Below, piece after piece: positions 1 through 6,189 of a DNA stretch of 52,459 nucleotides. The translations under genes and the position numbers were made by a program. Origin of the DNA: Actinocrinis sp046724665 (GTDB lineage Bacteria > Actinomycetota > Actinomycetes > Streptomycetales > Catenulisporaceae); assembly GCA_046724665.1 (NCBI GenBank), contig JBKOWZ010000059.1:1-52459 (forward strand), in the 5' to 3' direction. Every line of letters starts with the position of its first letter. The first letter of the stretch is position 1. The notes beneath the pieces were generated by a model. It was given only the letters and a program-made list of their open reading frames with translations, was not told the DNA's origin and did not search any database.

Positions 1-270
1 GCCAGGTTCCGCTCGTGCAGCTCGGCTGCCCGCCGGTGGTCCCCGGCCGCACGGTAGGCGTTGGCCAGGTTGTTGCGGGATTGCAGGGTGTCGGGGTGCT
101 CGGGGCCCAGGATCCGCTCGCAATCGGCCAGGTTCCGCTCGAACAGCTCGACCGCCCGCGCGTACTCCCCGGCCGCGTAGTAGGCGATGGCCAGGTTGTT
201 GCGGGAGGGCAGGGCGCCGTCGGGGCCGAGCAGCCGCTCGCAGTCGTCCACCGCGCGGTGCAGCAGGGAG
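1..270 (-). repeat. TPR-coding tandem repeat, 126-bp period
   Basis: The string gccaggttccgctcg occurs at 1 and again at 127, with the flanking codons conserved. This gives a 126-bp (42-residue) unit that encodes one TPR_10/12-type repeat. The array continues past the left edge. Confidence 0.7.
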
Positions 271-1625
271 AGGGCTTGGGGTAGCGAGCCCTGGCCTTGC
301 AGGAAGAAACCGGTGCGATCCAGCAGGTACGCGGTGTCCTGAGTGTCGGTGTGCGCCGGGGCGTGTTCGGTGAATACGGCGACCTGCACCGCCAGCGCCC
401 GCCACGCCGGCCAGCACCCCGGATCCTCCACGTCGCCGGGGACCGCCGCATACAGCAGCCGCGCAGCCTCCGCCCGGGCCTGCTCGACCTGGGCCGGGTC
501 GCGGTGCGGGTCGCCGGGATCCGGCGTGCGCGCCACCTGCTGCACCAGCCGGTGCACCGTGACCACCCCCTGCCCGTCCACCGCGAGCATGCTGTACGCA
601 GCCAGCCGCCCCAACGCGTGCACCACCCGCCCCCGCGCCCCCAACCCCATCAGCAGCTCACGTGCCACCCCGTCCGGCGACAGCCACGCCAGCACCCGCA
701 ACACGTCCCCGCACACCGGATCACCCGCCAAAGCATCCAGGCTCACCGCCCAGACCCGCGCCAGCGTCCGCTGCGCCCCGGTGCCCTCGGCCGCATCCGC
801 GAACACCGCACCCGGATCCAACTCCAAAAGCTCCAGATACTCCCCAGCGCTCACCGCGTTCTGCGCCATATACGCCGCCGCCTGCTCCAACGCCAACGGC
901 AGGTACCCCAACCGCCGACACAACACCCCCACCCCCGCGAGTCGGCCCTCATCCTCGGTCCCCAGCACACCCGCCACCAGCGCCCGGGCCGCATCCGGCT
1001 CCAGCACACCCAACGCCAACGGCCGCGCAATCCCCGCCCACCCCGACGCGCGCCGCGAGGTCACCAGGAACCGGCCCCCCACCACCCGCGCCACCAGATC
1101 CCGCACCAGCACCGGGTCGGCCACGTTGTCCAACACCACCAGCCACCCGGTATGCGACGCCAGCCAACCCAACGCCCGCTCCCGCAACGCCTCCGCCGAC
1201 AGCACCCCGGACAACTGCGGCTCCAACACCACCGCGAACCCCGCCAGACCCGCATCCAGAGCCGCCGCGCTATCCGCCGCGATCCACACCACCTGCGTAA
1301 ACTCCCCCGCGTGCGTCAGCACATACCGGGCGGCCAGCGTGCTCTTACCGATCCCACCCAACCCGTGCACCGCCCGCACCACCACCGCATCCCCACCACG
1401 CAACGCCGCATCCAACGCCGCCAACTCCACCACACGCCCCACGAACAACCCCACCCCCGGCACCCCCACCGCACCCGCCGCCGCCGGAACCTGGTCAACC
1501 GGACGCAACGGCCCGAACGAGACGATCCGATCCCCCGTGATCACCGGCCCGCTGTTGTTCCCACCGATCGCGACCGAGCGCGCCCCAGACGCCTCGGCAC
1601 CCCCACCGCCCGCCGCCGCGCTCAC
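1..1625 (-). CDS. NB-ARC / TPR NLR-like protein (3' end outside window)
   Basis: STAND NTPase with a sensor array, of the kind found in bacterial NLR-like conflict systems. I read the frame on the minus strand from the GTG at 1625. This GTG overlaps the TGA of the upstream small gene (GTGA), so the two are translationally coupled. The N-terminus carries a Gly/Asn-rich segment (residues about 14-32, core RSVAIGGNNSG). A P-loop GLGGIGKSTLA follows at about 1339-1371, then a Walker B-like stretch (LVVLDNVAD, about 1120), a winged-helix-like region, and 42-residue TPR repeats ending RNNLAxAYxAAGxxxRAxELxERNL that run off the left edge. The Pro- and Ala-rich frames on the other strand are shadows. 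Function is inferred from family; the ligand and the C-terminal part are not visible. Confidence 0.85.
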   Translation of the reverse strand, partial: MSAAAGGGGAEASGARSVAIGGNNSGPVITGDRIVSFGPLRPVDQVPAAAGAVGVPGVGLFVGRVVELAALDAALRGGDAVVVRAVHGLGGIGKSTLAARYVLTHAGEFTQVVWIAADSAAALDAGLAGFAVVLEPQLSGVLSAEALRERALGWLASHTGWLVVLDNVADPVLVRDLVARVVGGRFLVTSRRASGWAGIARPLALGVLEPDAARALVAGVLGTEDEGRLAGVGVLCRRLGYLPLALEQAAAYMAQNAVSAGEYLELLELDPGAVFADAAEGTGAQRTLARVWAVSLDALAGDPVCGDVLRVLAWLSPDGVARELLMGLGARGRVVHALGRLAAYSMLAVDGQGVVTVHRLVQQVARTPDPGDPHRDPAQVEQARAEAARLLYAAVPGDVEDPGCWPAWRALAVQVAVFTEHAPAHTDTQDTAYLLDRTGFFLQGQGSLPQALSLLHRAVDDCERLLGPDGALPSRNNLAIAYYAAGEYARAVELFERNLADCERILGPEHPDTLQSRNNLANAYRAAGDHRRAAELHERNL

Positions 1626-2038
1626 CGCCGCGGGGCCGTCGGCGCGCCGTCCCCGGTACTGATCGACCCGCTGTTATCCCCGCCGACAGCCACCGACCGC
1701 TCACCCGACGCCGCCACCACCCCGCCGCGCGCCGGCAGCATCCCGGCCAACTCCTCCAGCAGCGCCGGATCCTGCGCGAGCACCTTGCGCACCTGCAACC
1801 GCAACCCCGCCAACGCATCCACATCCCCCGGCGCCTGCGCCAACTCCGCCACCGCGGCCTGCACAGCCTCCGGCTCCCGCGCACCACGCCACACCCGATG
1901 CAGCAACCGCCGACCCAACCCCACCGTCACATCCGCCGCCGCACCCTCCACCCGCGACAAAACCCCCGCCCCATACGCACCCACCGCCGCACTCATCACC
2001 GGCAACACCTGCGCCAACACCACCTCAAGCTCCGACAC
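1622..2038 (-). CDS. small NLR-partner protein with C-terminal shared Gly/Asn-rich motif
   Basis: A 138-residue protein if started at the GTG at 2038, which has a GGGGG tract about 8 nt upstream; further GTG codons at 2041, 2044 and 2080 would extend it. The N-terminal half is an Ala/Val-rich amphipathic or weakly hydrophobic helix region (around VLPVMSAAVGAYGAGVL), then a charged helical part. The C-terminus holds GERSVAVGGDNSGSISTGD, which matches 13 of 19 positions with the motif at the start of the NB-ARC protein encoded next. The stop overlaps the start of that gene. Small proteins of this type are commonly found before TPR/NB-ARC genes in actinomycetes. I infer a signalling or membrane-acting effector partner; no enzymatic motif is seen. 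Confidence 0.7.
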   Translation of the reverse strand: MSELEVVLAQVLPVMSAAVGAYGAGVLSRVEGAAADVTVGLGRRLLHRVWRGAREPEAVQAAVAELAQAPGDVDALAGLRLQVRKVLAQDPALLEELAGMLPARGGVVAASGERSVAVGGDNSGSISTGDGAPTAPRR

Positions 2039-2189
2039 CACCACACCCCCAAACAACCAGAACCGACACCACGACAGCACCCTGAACCCAGCCTAACCAC
2101 CCACCCACACCCCCGAACACGGGAAACCACAACCCGAGCCCACAACCCCCGACAGGGCACCGGAACGCCCACGCCCCAGTCTTCTGGTA

Positions 2190-3029
2190 ATGGCGCAGAT
2201 GCTGGCGGTGCTGCCGAGTAGCGGCCGGGTGCTTGAGATCGGCACGGGCACCGGTTACAACAGCGCGATCCTCGCGCACCGCTACGGCTCGCAGAACGTG
2301 GTCACGGTCGAATATGACCCGCAGCTAGCCGACAGCGCCCGCACTGTGCTGGAGAAGTCGGGCTACCCGGTCACCGTTGTGCGCGGCGACGGCGCCGCGC
2401 CTCCACAGATCGACGGCGGCTTCGACGCCATCATCGCCACATGCGCCTTCCGCCGGCTGCCCGCCGCATGGATCGAAGCTTGTCCCAGCGGGCGAATCAT
2501 CTTCCCTTACGCGACCCGGTGGTCGGACGTGGCAGCGCTGGTACTGGACACTGGCGACGGGGCCCAGGCGTCCGGCCGCTTCTACCCGGGCTTTGTGTTC
2601 ATGGACTCGCGCACCCAAGAACCGGCGGACGACCGGCCCCGCACTACCGAGGGCGGCGTTCCGCGTCCAAGCCAGCTCGCACCGGCCGAAGTGACTTGGC
2701 AGGCTCCGAATGCCGCATTTGCCATCGGCCTCCTTGTGCCCGGTGTGGACTACCGCACCGACGCCGAGGGCGGGAACACGCGGATCACCGTGTGGGACGG
2801 GCGCGGCTCATGGGCTGTGGTCGATCAGGAGCCAGGCCCCGACGGCTGGGCGGTACGGGAGTACGGACCGCGCAAGCTTTGGGCTGACATCGAAACGGCC
2901 TACCGCCAATGGACCGCCTGGCGACGCCCCAGCCCCGACCGGTTCACCGTTCAAGCCACCGGTGGCCGGATGCGTGTCTACCTTGACGAACCCAGCCGCT
3001 TAGTCGCGGCGGTCGGCCTAGCCACATAG
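2190..3029 (+). CDS. PIMT-like SAM methyltransferase, N-terminally truncated
   Basis: Protein-L-isoaspartate-type methyltransferase fold. The SAM motif I VLEIGTGTGYNSAIL lies at residues about 14-28, the acidic motif VTVEYDP at about 38-44, and GDGAAP and DAIIATCAF follow. The C-terminal part (AAFAIGLLVPGVDYR) is that of the long actinobacterial PIMT-like family. Those proteins are usually about 380-400 residues and have about 95 residues before the SAM motif; here only 13 remain. Upstream in the same frame the codons read PRPSLLV just before the ATG, recalling the P-S-L/V-V-A-x-M-L element of the family. Beyond that the sequence is low-complexity CCACCC. The gene is probably a 5'-deleted remnant, and activity is doubtful. 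No lanthionine synthetase or precursor is nearby. Confidence 0.75.
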   Translation: MAQMLAVLPSSGRVLEIGTGTGYNSAILAHRYGSQNVVTVEYDPQLADSARTVLEKSGYPVTVVRGDGAAPPQIDGGFDAIIATCAFRRLPAAWIEACPSGRIIFPYATRWSDVAALVLDTGDGAQASGRFYPGFVFMDSRTQEPADDRPRTTEGGVPRPSQLAPAEVTWQAPNAAFAIGLLVPGVDYRTDAEGGNTRITVWDGRGSWAVVDQEPGPDGWAVREYGPRKLWADIETAYRQWTAWRRPSPDRFTVQATGGRMRVYLDEPSRLVAAVGLAT

Positions 3030-3079
3030 GGTCAGCAGTTGCAGCCCGTCGGGGAACTCGCCCGCCGCCCGGCGCCACA

Positions 3080-3216
3080 CTGTCACAAGTGTCACAATCT
3101 TGTGGAATCGCAGGTCAATGATGGTTTTCGATTGTGACAGCCCCGATGTGATCTTGTCACAAGTGTCACAATCGCCGCGATTTCCCTGCTCAGCGCCCGA
3201 TCGCACTTGTGACACC
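3080..3216. repeat. TTGTCACAAG-type repeat block
   Basis: A 20-bp unit ending TGTCACAAGTGTCACAATC occurs at 3080-3099 and 3154-3173 (19 of 20 identical, 74 bp apart). The same half-site, TTGTGACA, appears inverted at 3132-3139 and 3207-3214, and a TCTTGTGG partial lies at 3098-3105. The block is non-coding and lies before the tRNA-like fragment. It could hold arm sites for a recombinase, iterons or operators; the sequence does not decide between them. Confidence 0.65.
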
Positions 3217-3369
3217 CCAGGAGAGCGCTGGCCGTCAGATGAATACCGGTCGGGCGAGCCGTTAGCGCCGCACTCACCGCTGCGCAGGCAACCGCTTGCC
3301 TGACCGATGCCTGAGCGGCTAGCCGTTATCAGCGGAAGACCCGTGACCTGGCAATACGCCGGAAGCAGT

Positions 3370-3417
3370 CACCCGCTCCGGAGGCGGGTGCGCAGGTTCG
3401 AATCCTGCCGGGGGCAC
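3370..3417 (+). other. tRNA-Arg-like 3' fragment (candidate attachment site)
   Basis: The stretch has a perfect T-arm (GCAGG-TTCGAAT-CCTGC, 3392-3408), the 3' acceptor strand CGGGGGC (3409-3415) and discriminator A plus C. This matches the 3' end of actinomycete tRNA-Arg genes. The 5' acceptor strand (GCCCCCG) and a D-arm are absent within the preceding 90 bases. The hairpin 3371-3388 has the wrong loop for an anticodon arm because no U33 falls in place. It is therefore a partial tRNA, as left at one end of an element integrated in a tRNA gene. Confidence 0.6.
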
Positions 3418-3453
3418 TGTGTAGTAGGTGGGAACACCATCTTCATTTGTATG

Positions 3454-3486
3454 ACCGCCCGTCTGGCCCATGGCCAGGCGGGCGGT
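3454..3486 (+). terminator. 15-bp stem hairpin after tRNA fragment
   Basis: The stem is 3454-3468 paired with 3472-3486 (one G-U pair), with loop CAT. It lies about 37 bp after the tRNA-like 3' end, as a native tRNA terminator would. No U-tract follows. Confidence 0.75.
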
Positions 3487-3515
3487 GTGCGTTAGCGGTC
3501 GAGAGCGTCGGCGCT

Positions 3516-3533
3516 CTAGTGCCATGGCACTAG
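3516..3533. promoter_or_regulatory. perfect 18-bp palindrome, likely operator
   Basis: CTAGTGCCATGGCACTAG is a perfect inverted repeat, 148 bp upstream of the ATP-grasp start. This is GntR/TetR-type operator geometry. No regulator gene is adjacent. I saw no convincing -35/-10 pair around it. The rest of 3030-3680 holds only the repeats, tRNA fragment and hairpin listed here. Confidence 0.55.
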
Positions 3534-3680
3534 TGGCCCTGTAGTCCGGATGCCTGGCGATGCGGATGCGAAACCTGGTGTCGGCTTTCGCGCGTGGGAT
3601 TTCCGGGCAGACTCGAAAATGTCGCCGCATTGTCGCCGCGTTTCCTGGCGCGGCAGGGAAATCTAGGAGGAACTGCCGCG

Positions 3681-5348
3681 ATGGTGCATTTCTCGCGTTC
3701 GGCGAACGGCTCGGGACCTCACTGGACGATGCGGGCGGCCGACCGGGACGAGATTCGGTGGCCGCTGTCGAGCACCGGTCCGGTGGTCCTTTCGGACAGC
3801 CGCCTCGAGCAATTCGCCGAACGGTCGCTCGGCGCGCGCATCGCGGAGGTGCCAGACCTGGCCTCGCGCGCGGTGCGCTATTCGCAGGGGGACGACGGGA
3901 ACGCACGCGCGCTCGTCCTGCACGGGGCCACCAGCGCGAAACGGGATTTCGAATGCGCCGTCACGGATCTGCTGGCCGGGCGCCCCCCGGTTGACATGGC
4001 GGGATTCCTGGAGACGCGCGCGGTCGCGCTTGCCGGGCCGGGTGACCTGGCCGTCGGGCGCATCGCCTCGTGGCGCGAGGCCGTGCGGTTCTTCGGCGTG
4101 TCGGCGCTCGACCTGCGGGACACCGATCACTACTACCTGACGCACGCCGTCCTCGACCAGGCCGCCCGCGACACGGCCGCCTCGGCGCGGCTGCTCGACT
4201 GGGTGTCGGCGCGGCCCGATTGCGTCGTGCGTCCATACGTCTTCGACCTGGAGACGCAACTCCTGCTGCTCTGGCTGGTCCGCCGGCTCGGCCTGTCCCA
4301 CCTGACCGTGGACGCGAACGCGCCGTCGGTTTCCACCTACTGGAACCAGAAAAGCCATCTGCACCCGCAGACCTCGGTGGCCGCGGCGCTGGATGTGACG
4401 GGATGGAGCGCGCAGCAGACACTGGATTTCGAATATTCGTATTCGCCGATGGCGAAGCAGCTGCATATCGCGCTGCCGACCGTGCCGGGATACACGGTCG
4501 TTCGCGACGAACGCACAGAGCACGAATTCACCGCGGACGTGCGCACGGCCGGGCGGCTCCTGCGCGAGCGGTACGGTCCGCGCAGAGGCTGTCTTAAGCC
4601 TTCGCAGGGCGGGGGCGGCGCCGGGATCGTGTCAGGCCTGGAACTCGCCGACGAGGACGGCCTGTCCGCCGCGGCGCGGGCGGCCTATCCGCACGGCGGC
4701 GACTACGTCCTCGAAGCCTCCGTGGACCTCTCGGTCTTCGACGTGGCGGGCAGCGCACAGGGACTCTCGCCCTCGGGTCACATCCGCGCCGGGCAGGTGG
4801 CGCCCGGGATGACCGCGCAGTTCCTCGACGGCCACGCGTGGATCGGCAACGTCTACTTCGACGACGACACGGCCGGGCAGTTCGGCATTCCGGCGCAGCT
4901 CTACGGCGTGCTGCGCTCGGCGATGAGCGCGCTGCACAGCGGACTGAGCGCCGACCTGCCGGACGGACGTGGGCTGGTGACCGGCGGCGTCGACTTCGTC
5001 GTGGGCCGCCTCGGCGGCCGGTTCGGCGACCGGCTCATCACCGGGGCGGTGGACCTGAATCTGTCGCATCACGGCGGCGAGTACCTGCGATCGTTCCTCG
5101 ACGAGGCCGTTCCCGCCGGCCGATACGCGGCGACCCGGGTCTATCGGCCGTCCAGGCACGCGACGCTGTCCGACACCGCGGGCGAGCTGAAGCGGGCCAC
5201 GCCCGAGCGGCAGCGCTCGCGGCTGATCGGCGTCATCCCCGACGACTGGGGCATGCTGGCGGCCACCGGCGACACGCCGCTCGAGGCGGCGCGGCGGGCG
5301 TTCACGCTCGTGGAGACGCTCCAGTCGTCCGGGCTCGCCCAAGGTTGA
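3681..5348 (+). CDS. PGM1-like (preATP-grasp/ATP-grasp) peptide or amide ligase
   Basis: The ATG at 3681 follows a perfect AGGAGG (3665-3670), giving 555 residues; the longer open frame from 3594 lacks such a site. The C-terminal half has ATP-grasp features: RGCLKPSQGGGGAG (Lys about 305 with a Gly-rich loop), YVLEASVD (about 341), and the late GGVDFVV (about 435) plus VDLNLSHHGGEY metal/ATP residues. The N-terminal half resembles the preATP-grasp domain of the pheganomycin ligase PGM1. Family members join amino acids or peptides through acyl-phosphates. It leads the plus-strand set and is followed 108 bp later by the tRNA-binding protein. Substrates are unknown. I infer that it ligates an unusual amino acid, possibly hydrazine-bearing, in this pathway. 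Confidence 0.7.
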   Translation: MVHFSRSANGSGPHWTMRAADRDEIRWPLSSTGPVVLSDSRLEQFAERSLGARIAEVPDLASRAVRYSQGDDGNARALVLHGATSAKRDFECAVTDLLAGRPPVDMAGFLETRAVALAGPGDLAVGRIASWREAVRFFGVSALDLRDTDHYYLTHAVLDQAARDTAASARLLDWVSARPDCVVRPYVFDLETQLLLLWLVRRLGLSHLTVDANAPSVSTYWNQKSHLHPQTSVAAALDVTGWSAQQTLDFEYSYSPMAKQLHIALPTVPGYTVVRDERTEHEFTADVRTAGRLLRERYGPRRGCLKPSQGGGGAGIVSGLELADEDGLSAAARAAYPHGGDYVLEASVDLSVFDVAGSAQGLSPSGHIRAGQVAPGMTAQFLDGHAWIGNVYFDDDTAGQFGIPAQLYGVLRSAMSALHSGLSADLPDGRGLVTGGVDFVVGRLGGRFGDRLITGAVDLNLSHHGGEYLRSFLDEAVPAGRYAATRVYRPSRHATLSDTAGELKRATPERQRSRLIGVIPDDWGMLAATGDTPLEAARRAFTLVETLQSSGLAQG

Positions 5349-5456
5349 GCCGCGCGTCGGTGTGGGCTGATACGGTTTCTCAGATGGCCGCCATCCGTAG
5401 CCGGGCAGCGCCGGATGGTGATCAACCGACTTGCAAGGCAACATATGGAGGTACCC

Positions 5457-5831
5457 GTGACCGACGGCCGAGAGGCGTTCGCCGCAGCACCCGTCAAGCC
5501 GACGATCTCCTACGAGGACTTCGCGAAGATCGACATCCGGGTGGGCGGGATCGAACGCGTCGAGGACATGCCGGGATCGGACAAGCTCGTCCGGCTGACC
5601 GTGGACTTCGGCGACCACAAGCGCACCGTCATCGTCGGGATGAAGCAGGAGCGGCAGGACCCGACGGAGATCGTCGGCAAGCAGGCGCTGTTCGTCGTCA
5701 ACCTCGAACCGCGCAAGATGATGGGCGAGCTGTCCGAGGGCATGGTGTTCGACATCGGATACGCGGACCACGTCACGCCGGTGCTCGCGCTGCCGGAGCG
5801 CGCGGTGCCGAACGGGACCCGCGCCGGCTAG
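5457..5831 (+). CDS. free-standing tRNA-binding domain protein (MetRS C-terminal / CsaA-like)
   Basis: The GTG at 5457 has GGAGG at 5448-5452, giving 124 residues. The body is the OB-fold of the MetRS C-terminal / EMAPII / CsaA family: YEDFAKIDIRVGGIERVEDMPGSDKLVRLTVDFG, then VGMKQ, LFVVNLEPRKMMGELSEGM. In MetRS this domain dimerises the enzyme and grips the tRNA elbow; alone it acts as Trbp111/CsaA. A MetRS-like didomain enzyme lies 7 kb away and lacks this C-terminal domain, so an in-trans partnership is plausible. The EACC1 gene starts 8 bp after its stop. It could instead be an ordinary CsaA-like chaperone. Confidence 0.85.
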   Translation: MTDGREAFAAAPVKPTISYEDFAKIDIRVGGIERVEDMPGSDKLVRLTVDFGDHKRTVIVGMKQERQDPTEIVGKQALFVVNLEPRKMMGELSEGMVFDIGYADHVTPVLALPERAVPNGTRAG

Positions 5832-5839
5832 GGGACGAG

Positions 5840-6187
5840 GTGGAACTCGAGATCGCCGTCGCGGGGGCCGGCGGCGAGGAGGACCTGCGCTCGCTGCGGG
5901 ACTGGCTGCGCGACGACGAGGACGTGCGCCGGCACGCCGCCGTCACGCTGGAGGCCGGCGCCCCCGGGCCCGGCGAGATGGGCGCCGCGTTCGAGGTGAT
6001 CAAGCTGGTGCTGGACTCCGGCTTCCAGCTGGGCAGCCTGGCGCTGGCGTACGCGGGGTGGCGCGCGACGCGGCGCGAGCGGGCCGGATTCGAGCTCACC
6101 GTGCGCAACGGGGCCACCAGCGTCACGATCTCCTCGAACAGCGCGCAGGAGGCCGAGCGGCAACTGCGGGCACTGATACAGGGGTAG
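5840..6187 (+). CDS. EACC1 (effector-associated constant component 1) protein
   Basis: A 115-residue protein starting at the GTG at 5840, after the purine-rich GGGGACGAG. It shows the EACC1 pattern: a beta strand VELEIAVAG, EEDLRSLRDWLRDDEDVRRHA, then GEMGAAFEVIKLVLDSGFQLGSLALAYAGWR, and a closing strand pair ending ELTVRNGATSVTIS. EACC1 is described from computational work as a fixed partner of varying effectors in actinobacterial conflict systems. The stop (6185-6187) is 2 bp before the caspase start, so coupling is tight. Its own biochemical role is unknown. Confidence 0.85.
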   Translation: MELEIAVAGAGGEEDLRSLRDWLRDDEDVRRHAAVTLEAGAPGPGEMGAAFEVIKLVLDSGFQLGSLALAYAGWRATRRERAGFELTVRNGATSVTISSNSAQEAERQLRALIQG

Positions 6188-6189
6188 CG

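Noticed and set aside
297..2096. Long Pro/Arg-rich plus-strand open frames over the NB-ARC gene
   Set aside because: Composition is typical of antisense frames of GC-rich genes; the minus strand encodes a clear P-loop and TPRs.
2190..3029. Lanthipeptide (FxLD-type) cluster
   Set aside because: Only a truncated PIMT-like gene is present; no precursor, dehydratase or cyclase nearby.
3080..3216. CRISPR array
   Set aside because: Only two long copies with unequal inverted half-sites, no regular spacers and no cas genes.
3319..3906. Minus-strand frame containing AGFEPAHPPPE
   Set aside because: This string is the well-known translation of the antisense of a tRNA 3' end; not a gene.
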